Origin: Emticicia fluvialis
Lineage (GTDB): Bacteria > Bacteroidota > Bacteroidia > Cytophagales > Spirosomataceae
Reading direction: 5' to 3'
DNA: 64,000 nt
NCBI RefSeq assembly: GCF_024793945.1
Contig: NZ_JANUSD010000010.1
Location: forward strand, 62,001-126,000
The notes beneath the pieces are model-generated. The model had not been told where the DNA came from, ran no database searches, and was given only the letters and a program-made list of their open reading frames with translations. The first letter of the stretch is position 1, and each line of letters opens with the position of its first letter. Positions 17,824 through 25,109 of this stretch are shown here, piece after piece. The position numbers and the translations under genes are program-made.

Positions 17824-18348
17824 TTACTGATTGGCTGAATCCTGAAACCACCCGGCATACATTACGTAGTTGTTGGCCGTACGCATGAAGACCTCTTCGA
17901 GTTCAGGCGAGACTGCTTTCAGGAATCTGGCCGGATTACCGGCATAAACAGAGTTAGGTGGTACGATGGTATTCTGGGTGATAATGGCTCCGGCGGCAAT
18001 GATAGACCCTGTGCCTATAACGGCGCCGTCCATGATAATGGCTCCCATGCCAACCAGTACTTTGTCTTCAATGGTGCAGCCATGCACAATGGCATTGTGG
18101 GCAATGCTTACGTTATTGCCGATAATTGTTTTGGTTTTCTGGTAGGTGCAGTGTATAACGGCGCCGTCCTGGATATTCACCCTGTCGCCCATTACAATGG
18201 CGTTCACGTCGCCGCGCACAACGGCGTTAAACCATACGGTGCAGTCTTTGCCCATGGTAACATCGCCAACGATGGTGGCATTGGGCGAAAACCAACAATT
18301 ATCGCCCCAGGTGGGGCTTACGCCTTTAACAGGTAAAATAGTAGCCAT
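17824..18348 (-). CDS. Gamma-carbonic anhydrase family protein (YrdA/PaaY-like)
   Basis: I start it at the ATG at 18348 (MATILPVKGVSPTWGDNCW), giving 174 residues. A longer frame to 18387 would run through the terminator hairpin of the upstream gene. The protein is a left-handed beta-helix of hexapeptide repeats (IVGDVTMGKDCTVWFNAVVR, IGNNVSIAHNAIVHGC, VLVGMGAIIMDGAVIG, GSIIAAGAIITQNTIV). Histidines in HCTYQ, AHNAI and VHGC match the metal ligands of the gamma class. Many family members bind zinc but have weak or unknown activity, so hydration of CO2 is not assured. It sits alone between the sigma gene and the yitT-like gene. Confidence 0.9.
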   Translation of the reverse strand: MATILPVKGVSPTWGDNCWFSPNATIVGDVTMGKDCTVWFNAVVRGDVNAIVMGDRVNIQDGAVIHCTYQKTKTIIGNNVSIAHNAIVHGCTIEDKVLVGMGAIIMDGAVIGTGSIIAAGAIITQNTIVPPNSVYAGNPARFLKAVSPELEEVFMRTANNYVMYAGWFQDSANQ

Positions 18349-18356
18349 TATGATAT

Positions 18357-18385
18357 AAAAAAGTGCCTGATTGAATGTCAGGCAC
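18357..18385 (-). terminator. Intrinsic terminator after the YitT-family gene
   Basis: GTGCCTGA (18363-18370) and TCAGGCAC (18378-18385) form an 8-bp perfect stem with a 7-base loop. On the minus strand six T follow (18362-18357). It lies 39 bases past the YitT stop and just before the gamma-carbonic anhydrase start, so it separates the two genes. Confidence 0.85.
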
Positions 18386-18423
18386 AAAATTATACAAACG
18401 CTTCAATATTTAATGGATAAATT

Positions 18424-19425
18424 CTAATGTGGCACCGAACGTTTTTTTATCATGCCGCCTTTGGTGTCTTTGATGCTGGTCATGATAACAAATGCGTTGG
18501 GGTCTATCTTTTCAATTTCAAGGTTTAGTTTACTGACCTCCAGACGGGTAATAACGGTATAAACTATCTTCATATCGCCCTCGGTGTAGCCGGTTTTGCC
18601 AAAGCCTCTTTCACCTTTGTAAACGGTAACCCCACGGCCCATTTCTTCAATAATCATTTTTTTCATTTCCATGGGTTTCAGCGATATGATGGTTACACCG
18701 GTGTATTCTTCAATACCCTCAATTACAAAATCGACAGTTTTTGAAGCCGCCAGATAAGTAAGCATTGAGTAAAGCGCGGTTTCAATAGACAAAACATAGG
18801 CCGCCACCGAGAAAATAACCACGTTGATAAGCAGGATTACGTCTCCGATTGTAAGGCTGGTACGGCGGCTAAGGGTAATGGCCATTACCTCGGTGCCGTC
18901 AATAACGCCACCACCCCGCATGGCCATACCGATACCAAGACCAAGGAAGAAGCCGCCAAAAACGGATGTAAGCAATTTGTCGTGTGTGATTTCAGGATAA
19001 GGTATCAGGGCTACGGCCAAAGCAAGCGCAACAATGCCGAAAGCTGTTTTAATGGCAAATTCTTTACTGACAACCCTTAAGCCCAGAATAATAAACGGAA
19101 TGTTGACAAGAACCAGAATGAGCGAAAGCGGGTAGTCGGTAACGGCCCGGATAAGGAGCGAAATACCTACTGCGCCACCATCGATGAAATCATTGGGTAA
19201 CAGGAAGCCATCGAGGCCGAAACCGGCCGACAAAACCCCCAGAATGATGAGAAAAGAATCTTTAAATAAGCGGCGGATAGTAACTTTTACTTCGCGAATT
19301 TCTTTGGCTTGCTGGTATTTAGAGCGGTCGTTGTTTTTGCTGCCGTCGTCAATAAAAAATGACAAGAACAGATTAAGTAAGATTTTTGGAAGTCGGAGTA
19401 GAACATTTTCTTTTTCTTTGCGCAT
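18424..19425 (-). CDS. YitT family membrane protein (DUF161 plus DUF2179)
   Basis: The product has 333 residues. After a basic, hydrophilic N-terminus (about 1-52) there are five to six membrane helices (SFLIILGVLSAGFGLDGFLL, LSLILVLVNIPFIILGLRVV, VFGGFFLGLGIGMAMRGGGV). GVIDGTEVMAITLSRR is typical of the YitT repeat. The C-terminal ~85 residues (GVTIISLKPMEMKKMIIEEM to FVIMTSIKD) form the soluble DUF2179 domain. Family function is not established; membership rests on the helix pattern and these motifs. The gene has its own terminator and is divergent from the broken ThuA-like gene. Confidence 0.88.
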   Translation of the reverse strand: MRKEKENVLLRLPKILLNLFLSFFIDDGSKNNDRSKYQQAKEIREVKVTIRRLFKDSFLIILGVLSAGFGLDGFLLPNDFIDGGAVGISLLIRAVTDYPLSLILVLVNIPFIILGLRVVSKEFAIKTAFGIVALALAVALIPYPEITHDKLLTSVFGGFFLGLGIGMAMRGGGVIDGTEVMAITLSRRTSLTIGDVILLINVVIFSVAAYVLSIETALYSMLTYLAASKTVDFVIEGIEEYTGVTIISLKPMEMKKMIIEEMGRGVTVYKGERGFGKTGYTEGDMKIVYTVITRLEVSKLNLEIEKIDPNAFVIMTSIKDTKGGMIKKRSVPH

Positions 19426-19649
19426 ATATTATATATTTGGTGGTAAAAGCGAAGATACTCAATTGAGGGCGCTTAAGCAATTGAAGAAAATTAATAAATC
19501 CTTAAAAATCAGGCAGTTTACGATAAAAAACACCTATAAAATAGGCAAATTGAGCCATAAAGTCAATGCCCGATTTGTTAAAATTATGTTGTTTTAGTGC
19601 CACTGGCACTGGTTTTTCGTCTTTATATCATAAGCCCAAATTAAAAAGT

Positions 19650-20429
19650 ATGGCTATTAAAAATTCAGGCAGGTTAATCTGTAAAAAACTAATGTTGGTT
19701 ATGTTGATGTCTTTAATTGCACAGCAGATTTATGGCCAGAGCCGTTTCAGAGTGCTGGCCCTGGCAGAAAGCACCGGGCATCATATACACTATTCAGCCC
19801 GTGCCAAAGTCTGGCTGAACCAACTGGCAGCCGACAGCAGTTTTACCATTGACTAAATACAAAATACCGATACCATAGACGAGGATTTTCTGAGCCATTA
19901 CCAGCTATTTATTCAGTTAGACTACCCACCTTATGGCTGGAGAGACAAGGCAGCAGCGGCATTTGTTAAGTATATAGAACAAGGCAAAGGCGGCTGGATT
20001 GGTTTCCATCATGCTACTTTGCTGGGTGAATTTGACGGCTACCCAATGTGGCAATGGTTTTCTGATTTTATGGGGGGCATCAGATACCAAAACTACATTG
20101 CCACATTTGTGGCCGGTGAGGTAAACATTGAAGACAAACAGCACCCAATTATGATGGGTGTGCCGGGTAACTTCAGAATCAAAAAAGAAGAATGGTACAC
20201 CTACCATAAAAGCCCGAGAGCCAATGTACATGTAATAGCCAGTGTAGACGAAAACACATACACCCCCAACACCCCAATAAAAATGGGCGACCACCCGGTG
20301 ATATGGACAAACCCAAACATGAAAGCCCGAAATGTCTACATCTTCATGGGCCACTCGCCCGAGTTGTTTGATAATGAAGCTTATAAGACCTTGTTTAAAA
20401 ATGCTATTTTTTGGGGGGTTGAGCAGTGA
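19650..20429 (+). pseudogene. ThuA-like protein interrupted by one in-frame TAA
   Basis: A single frame runs from the ATG at 19650 to the stop at 20429 and would encode 259 residues, the normal size of a ThuA domain protein. It is broken only by TAA at 19854-19856. Before it are a signal peptide (LMLVMLMSLIAQQIYGQ) and the ThuA start (RFRVLALAESTGHHIHYS). After it the same frame continues with IQNTDTIDEDFLSHYQLFIQ, GKGGWIGFHHATLLGEF and the C-terminal MGHSPELFDNEAYKTLF. The stop replaces what I expect to be a tyrosine (TAT or TAC). ThuA proteins are glutamine-amidotransferase-fold enzymes, often linked to sugar use. It is either a young nonsense mutation or a base error. Confidence 0.85.
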
Positions 20430-20798
20430 GATGGTTTGATTCTGCTATTAAAGAAAAATTGGAAGTTTTGTTATTATTTTAAGACCGATTTATTTAAATG
20501 TCTACTAGTTTAAATTATTAATATTTTTATTGCAGTTTTAGCATATAGTTTAACCGTATTAGCATCTGAATATTTTAATCTGATAAAATTTTCTTACTTC
20601 CTAATTTATGTAAATTTTAAGTAACCCCTATTTACCAAATTAGTTTATTTTAAACAAATTCATTCTAATAGTATAATTTTTGAAGATTGATTGAATCAGA
20701 AATAATGTAAAAGAAGTATAAAGCGTAACAACACTGATTTTACCATTAAAAAGAAGTTTTGCACAATGTTTATTTGTTTGAATTTATTATAAAATAAA
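20430..20798. other. Very AT-rich gap before the ATPase-HNH pair
   Basis: The composition drops sharply in G/C compared with the genes on the left and stays low through 22800. I see no coding sequence, no reverse transcriptase and no recognisable msr-msd structure. The promoter of the downstream pair should be near the right end, but no clear TTTG/TAnnTTTG match is visible. Confidence 0.55.
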
Positions 20799-21977
20799 AT
20801 GCTAAAAATAAATAAGATTATAATAAATGGAATAGGGCCAATTAAGAATTTGGAACTTTCATTTGATGACCATTTCAATATTATTTGTGGTCAGAATGGT
20901 ATTGGAAAAACCACGATACTTGATTGTTTGGCTCAATCATTTACTCTTAACGTAATATCTGTAAAAAAAACAGCTAATATTTCGAAAGGCAAGTGGACTA
21001 TTTCGGTATTAATAAATAACGAACAACATGAACGTTTATTTGATATATCTGCTTTTCATCCTAATGAGACACATATTTCAAATCCTGGATTTTATTACAA
21101 CTCAAATGATGTTATTGTGTTTAAAACTCATAGAGATATACTTTATCAAAATTTAAAAACAATCAATACCGATGCGCAAAAGCAGATAGGTACATTTGCA
21201 TCGGAAACCGTGAATGGTTCGGAAGTTAATGATTTAAAGAATTGGTTCGTTAATAGGCATCTTTGGTCTGCACATGAAAATCATTTAGATGAAAGTCAGA
21301 TTAGAAATATTCATCTTGCGAGAGAATGCTTTAAGATTTTAAATTCGTCCATTTCTTTTAGTAAGGTTTTACCAAACTCCAATGACATTTTACTAAATAC
21401 TCCTAACGGAGAAATTTATTTTGAATATTTGTCTTCTGGCTATAAATCGTGCATAGCAGTTTTAATGGGTCTCATTAAGGAAATAGAATTGAGGTATAAA
21501 AGCCCTAGTAAATTTATCAAAGATTTTGATGGTATTGTTTTTATTGATGAAATTGATTTGCATTTACATCCTGAATGGCAAGCAAGGATTTATGAATCTT
21601 TAAAAATTATTTTACCAAATGCTCAAATATTTACTACAACACATAGCCCACATATTATTCAAGTAGCAGAAGCCAAAGAAATTATTCCTTTGGCATTAGA
21701 TGAAAACAACGAAGTAAAGTTGAATAGTATTATAAATCAAGATTATGGCTGTCAAGGTTGGACAGTTGAAGAAATATTAGCAGATGTAATGGGAATGTCC
21801 GAAACAAGAACCCTTACATATTTAAATGCAATATCAAATTTCAATCATGCAATTGATTCCGAAGACTTTGATGCTGCTAATGCACAATTTATGATATTGG
21901 ATTCAATGCTGCATCCAGAAAACTCATTAAAAAAAATACTCAAAATTCAATTAACTGGTTTATCGAATAATGATTAA
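20799..21977 (+). CDS. AAA/ABC-type ATPase, PtuA-like (Septu anti-phage type)
   Basis: This 392-residue protein has a full SMC/ABC-like ATPase: Walker A GQNGIGKTT at 31-39, signature-like LSSGYKS in the middle, Walker B IVFIDEIDLHLHPEW, and a switch histidine in IFTTTHSPHII. The insert between the two halves is short and there is no coiled coil of SMC length. It overlaps the HNH nuclease gene by 8 bases, so the two are translated together. ATPase-HNH pairs of this kind are PtuA-PtuB of the Septu defence system, also found as effectors of some retrons. PtuA is thought to form a complex that controls the nuclease. The AT-rich composition sets it apart from its neighbours and suggests transfer. 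Confidence 0.8.
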   Translation: MLKINKIIINGIGPIKNLELSFDDHFNIICGQNGIGKTTILDCLAQSFTLNVISVKKTANISKGKWTISVLINNEQHERLFDISAFHPNETHISNPGFYYNSNDVIVFKTHRDILYQNLKTINTDAQKQIGTFASETVNGSEVNDLKNWFVNRHLWSAHENHLDESQIRNIHLARECFKILNSSISFSKVLPNSNDILLNTPNGEIYFEYLSSGYKSCIAVLMGLIKEIELRYKSPSKFIKDFDGIVFIDEIDLHLHPEWQARIYESLKIILPNAQIFTTTHSPHIIQVAEAKEIIPLALDENNEVKLNSIINQDYGCQGWTVEEILADVMGMSETRTLTYLNAISNFNHAIDSEDFDAANAQFMILDSMLHPENSLKKILKIQLTGLSNND

Positions 21978-22722
21978 ATTAGATAGAACTCAAAAACCTG
22001 TAGAGCTTACTCTTGAATTACAGCTTAAATTGACCAATGAATTTAAATCAACCGGAAAATCAGTCTGGAATTTAGATTTTATTAAAAATGCATTATTAAC
22101 TCTTTCAAATGGAAAGTGTTGCTATTGTGAAACTAATATTAGGGAAGAAAGTAAATATTTAGAAGTAGAACATTTTCATCACAAGGAAACCTTTAAAGAT
22201 GAGGTTTTGGATTGGGACAACTTGCTTCCTTCTTGCAAAAAGTGTAATGGAACAAAAAATGATCATAATACAAAGAATGAGCCAATAATAGACCCAACCA
22301 AAATTAACCCGAAGAATCATTTAAAATACTGGCGATATAGGGTTAAAGGATCAGATGAATTAGGAAAACTAACTGTGTCTGTATTAAATTTGAATGATCA
22401 AGACAGGTTAGTAAAAAAAAGATTTGAAATAGGAAATGCAATTCAAGAAAAATTAGAAGATTTAAATGAATTATTAGATGATTATATTAATGGTATTCAG
22501 TCCAGCACAAAAAGAAAAAATAGAATAGTTAATGGGATTAAAAATCTTATGAAGGAAGGTCTTCCTAGTGCAATATATTCGGCAACGTCGGCAACATTAA
22601 TATTAACAGACATAGAGTTTTCATTAATAAGAAAAAAAATGCTAGAACTAGGATACTGGGACGCAGAATTGAACCAACTTCAAATAGATCTTTCTAAAAT
22701 AGCATTGGACCTCGAAACGTAA
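21970..22722 (+). CDS. HNH endonuclease, PtuB-like (Septu anti-phage type)
   Basis: This 250-residue protein starts MIKLDRTQKP and carries a zinc-ribbon HNH domain in its first 100 residues: CCYC at 50-53, EVEHFHHK with the catalytic-type His68, W82/N84 in DWDNLLPSC, and CKKCN at 89-93 with N93 and K96. This layout is that of the PtuB family. The remaining 150 residues are helical and may bind the ATPase. It is the partner of the overlapping ATPase gene. No reverse transcriptase or non-coding RNA is evident next to it, so a stand-alone Septu-like system is more likely than a retron. Codon use is AT-rich like its partner. Confidence 0.8.
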   Translation: MIKLDRTQKPVELTLELQLKLTNEFKSTGKSVWNLDFIKNALLTLSNGKCCYCETNIREESKYLEVEHFHHKETFKDEVLDWDNLLPSCKKCNGTKNDHNTKNEPIIDPTKINPKNHLKYWRYRVKGSDELGKLTVSVLNLNDQDRLVKKRFEIGNAIQEKLEDLNELLDDYINGIQSSTKRKNRIVNGIKNLMKEGLPSAIYSATSATLILTDIEFSLIRKKMLELGYWDAELNQLQIDLSKIALDLET

Positions 22723-22889
22723 GTTTGAAAGTAATTTAAAACCCTTCATTCGTAAGTCTTAAATTTGAATATAATATTTGCTTAGATTTTAATTGACACA
22801 GTTCAATTTACAGTCTCTTTCTATTCTATATTTGTGCGTCTCAAGTTTTACGGTAATAATTCCGATCAAGTAGTTCGCATACCCCAATA

Positions 22890-24227
22890 ATGAAAACAAT
22901 CCTAATAATAGACGATGAAGAAAAACTGAGAACCTTGCTGGCGCGTGTATTGCAGTCGGAAGGGTTTGAGGTGGTGGAGGCCGGTGATTGCCGGGGTGGA
23001 TTGAAAAAACTGGAACAACAGGCGATTGACGTGGTGTTGTCGGACGTGAAGCTGCCCGATGGAAACGGGGTTGATTTACTGACCAGAATAAAAGCCTTGC
23101 ATCCGCTGGTTGAGGTAATTTTGTTAACGGCTTACGGCAACATCAGCGATGGCGTGCAGGCCATGAAAAACGGCGCTTTTGATTATATAGTAAAGGGCGA
23201 CGACAACGAGAAGATTATCCCGCTGCTGCACCGGGCTATTGAGAAAGTACAACTGCAAAAGAAAGTAAAAGACCTGGAAAAACGGGTGGGTGAAAAGTTT
23301 TCGTTTGATGCCATCATCGGAAAGTCGAAAGCCATTCAGCAGGCCATTGATTTAGCCAGAAAAGTAGCGCCTATAGATACCACCGTTTTACTGACAGGCG
23401 AAACCGGCACCGGTAAGGAAGTATTTGCACAGGGAATACACCAGGCCAGCCAGCGGGCGGGTAAAGCGTTTGTGATGCTCAATTGCAGCACTTTCAGCAA
23501 AGATATTATGGAAAGTGAGCTGTTCGGGCATAAGCAGGGGGCATTTACGGGGGCTATAAAAGATAAAAAAGGACTGATTGAGGAAGCCAACGGAGGGACG
23601 CTCCTGCTCGATGAAATTGGTGAAATGCCGCTGGAGCTACAGGCCAAATTGCTGAGGGTATTGGAAACCAGTGAATTTATTAAACTGGGCGACACCAAAC
23701 CCACGAAATCAAATTTCAGGCTGATAGCAGCTACCAACCGCGACCTAAAGCAGGAATACGAAGCAAACCACTTCCGGTCAGACCTCTACTTCAGGCTCAA
23801 TGTATTTGAAATTCACCTGCCACCCCTGCGCGAAAGGGTTAAAGACATTGATTTGCTGGCTGCTTATTTTATGCGCCAGTTTTCTGAAAAAACCAATAAA
23901 CGTGTGGAGAAAATAGATGAGGAATGCCTGGAAAAACTGGAAAGTTACCAATGGGTGGGTAATATTCGTGAGCTGAAAAATATCATTGAACGTGCCGTAA
24001 TTCTGGCAGATACCGACACCCTAACTGCCGATTTGTTACCTTTTGATGTTCAACAACCCCGCCAAACCAACAAAGGCACGTTATCGGCGTTTTCAATGGC
24101 CAGTGTAGAAAAACTACATATTCAGAAGGTATTAAACTATACCAAAGGCAACAAAGCCGAAACCGCCCGCCTGCTTGAAATCGGTATTGCAACGCTGTAT
24201 AGGAAAATTGAAGAGTATGGTTTGTAG
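22890..24227 (+). CDS. Sigma-54-dependent response regulator (NtrC family)
   Basis: The product has 445 residues: receiver domain at 1-120 with the acidic pair D8/D9 and phospho-acceptor D52 (VVLSDVKLPDG), AAA+ sigma-54 activator domain at about 145-375 with Walker A GETGTGKE and the sigma-54 contact loop GAFTGA, and a C-terminal Fis-type helix-turn-helix (NKAETARLLEIGIATLYRKI). It lies upstream of the kdp genes, and the only histidine kinase in the window closes the same locus at 32092-33831, so they are probably partners. Classical kdp control uses the OmpR-type KdpE, so this is a different regulator type. A -7-like TATATTTG lies at 22827-22834, which would give a leader of about 50 bases. 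Confidence 0.93.
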   Translation: MKTILIIDDEEKLRTLLARVLQSEGFEVVEAGDCRGGLKKLEQQAIDVVLSDVKLPDGNGVDLLTRIKALHPLVEVILLTAYGNISDGVQAMKNGAFDYIVKGDDNEKIIPLLHRAIEKVQLQKKVKDLEKRVGEKFSFDAIIGKSKAIQQAIDLARKVAPIDTTVLLTGETGTGKEVFAQGIHQASQRAGKAFVMLNCSTFSKDIMESELFGHKQGAFTGAIKDKKGLIEEANGGTLLLDEIGEMPLELQAKLLRVLETSEFIKLGDTKPTKSNFRLIAATNRDLKQEYEANHFRSDLYFRLNVFEIHLPPLRERVKDIDLLAAYFMRQFSEKTNKRVEKIDEECLEKLESYQWVGNIRELKNIIERAVILADTDTLTADLLPFDVQQPRQTNKGTLSAFSMASVEKLHIQKVLNYTKGNKAETARLLEIGIATLYRKIEEYGL

Positions 24228-24543
24228 GCCTACTTCTTATATCAACCCCTTGTTACAGGCACCAACCCTCGTAAATAAAAAGAACCGCCAATAATACATA
24301 AAAGCTATGCAGCGAATGTACTGTCTTGAGGATATACATCCGGCGAGATTTTCAATACCCCTCCGCTGACTATGCCATATATGCCTAAGCATATCATTAA
24401 GATATTTAAAGAAGTTTTTGGTTGTGGTTGGTTTCATAATTAAGAATTTTCAATTCAAAAATATACTACCAACGAATTGAATAAATTGATTTAAATCATG
24501 CTAAGATTAAAATCAATTCACTAGAGTTTTTTATTCTTCTGTT

Positions 24544-24570
24544 GTTACTTTTTGGGCTGCAAAAAGTAAC
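24544..24570. repeat. Perfect 11-bp inverted repeat
   Basis: GTTACTTTTTG (24544-24554) and CAAAAAGTAAC (24560-24570) are exact reverse complements around GGCTG. Right after it come CAAAAAG and AGCAGCCC, which partly repeat the right arm and loop. Confidence 0.75.
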
Positions 24571-24710
24571 CAAAAAGCAGCCCATCATTCAAACTCGCAC
24601 ATTTAAAAATCTGATGTATCATCTCTCTTTATCAAGTTTTTTCACCCGATTTTTAACTGTGCTCAAACAGGAATGACGTAATAAGGTATCTAATTTTTAG
24701 TTGATATTCT

Positions 24711-24758
24711 TGACTCTGTGAAACTTCGTGCCATAACTCCGGGCAACTCCGTGGTTAA
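24711..24758. repeat. CACGGAG-family intergenic repeat, copy 1
   Basis: On the minus strand this reads ACCACGGAGTTGCC, then GGAGTTATGGCACGAAG and TTTCACAGAG. Two further, longer copies flank the porin gene at 29472-29560 and 30671-30760, so this family is concentrated in the kdp locus. Confidence 0.7.
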
Positions 24759-24792
24759 TTAGCCATAATTAATTATATACCTCCATTTTGAG

Positions 24793-24822
24793 AAAAGCTT
24801 ATCATTTTGATAGGCTTTTTTT
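24793..24822 (+). terminator. Intrinsic terminator between regulator and kdp genes
   Basis: A 12-bp stem (AAAAGCTTATCA with TGATAGGCTTTT, one G-U pair) with a TTT loop is followed by a T-run to 24822. It is on the same strand as the regulator and kdp genes, about 570 bases after the regulator, and implies a separate promoter for kdp downstream of it. Confidence 0.75.
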
Positions 24823-24902
24823 GTTGGCACCGCCCCTTTACATAACAATAAACAACTCATTATCAATTACTTGCAAAATTTATTTACAATCAGGCACAAA
24901 GA

Positions 24903-24919
24903 TTGGCATAAGGGTATCA
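24903..24919 (+). promoter_or_regulatory. Possible sigma-54 (-24/-12) promoter of the kdp operon
   Basis: TTGGCAT at 24903-24909 matches the -24 element well. At the correct spacing TATCA follows, which keeps only the C of the -12 GC pair. Transcription would start near 24930, nine bases before the first small gene. A second TTGGCAC lies at 24824-24830 but has no -12 match. The nearby NtrC-type regulator makes such a promoter plausible; the -12 mismatch makes it uncertain. Confidence 0.35.
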
Positions 24920-24938
24920 GAACTAAATTAATAATACA

Positions 24939-25022
24939 ATGGTAACGCTCATTTTAATCGTAGTTGGTGCAGCCCTGTTTGGGGTTTGCTATAAGTCTAT
25001 CCACTTCTTTGAAAAAATCTAA
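24939..25022 (+). CDS. 27-residue membrane peptide at the head of the kdp operon
   Basis: ATG at 24939 opens a 27-codon frame, MVTLILIVVGAALFGVCYKS followed by IHFFEKI, ending in TAA. It is a single hydrophobic helix with a basic/aromatic tail, and it ends four bases before kdpF. It is not KdpF, which follows as a separate frame. It may be a second small subunit or stabiliser of the KdpA-KdpB membrane complex. The tight spacing and clean helix support a real gene; I know no name for it. Confidence 0.55.
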   Translation: MVTLILIVVGAALFGVCYKSIHFFEKI

Positions 25023-25026
25023 AACC

Positions 25027-25104
25027 ATGACAGCACTATTCATTTTATCGATGTTGGTTTTCGGATACCTGGTGTATGTATTGCTTAAACCTGAAAAATT
25101 CTGA
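25027..25104 (+). CDS. kdpF: KdpF small membrane subunit
   Basis: A 25-residue frame (MTALFILSMLVFGYLVYVLL, then KPEKF) has one helix and the YLVYVLLKPEKF ending that is typical of KdpF. KdpF stabilises the KdpFABC potassium pump. It lies five bases upstream of kdpA, in the usual position. Confidence 0.88.
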   Translation: MTALFILSMLVFGYLVYVLLKPEKF

Positions 25105-25109
25105 ATCTT

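Larger units (their letters stand above)
24228..24938. other. Leader region between the regulator and kdp genes
   Basis: The first 200 bases hold only a doubtful 66-codon minus-strand frame (24237-24437) with no recognisable domain. Then come an inverted repeat GTTACTTTTTG/CAAAAAGTAAC (24544-24570), a CACGGAG-type repeat (24711-24758), a terminator hairpin (24793-24822) and sigma-54-like motifs before the first small gene. The terminator separates the regulator transcript from the kdp transcript. I see no known riboswitch. Confidence 0.6.

Noticed and set aside
20430..20798. Retron non-coding RNA upstream of the ATPase-HNH pair
   Set aside because: PtuAB can be retron effectors, but no reverse transcriptase gene or msr-msd-like fold is visible.
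24237..24437. 66-codon minus-strand frame after the response regulator
   Set aside because: No known domain, and a Cys/Trp/Arg-rich composition unlike neighbouring genes; kept only as a note in the gap description.
24228..24938. Riboswitch controlling kdp
   Set aside because: Only simple inverted repeats and a terminator are seen; no conserved core of a known potassium-related riboswitch could be recognised.
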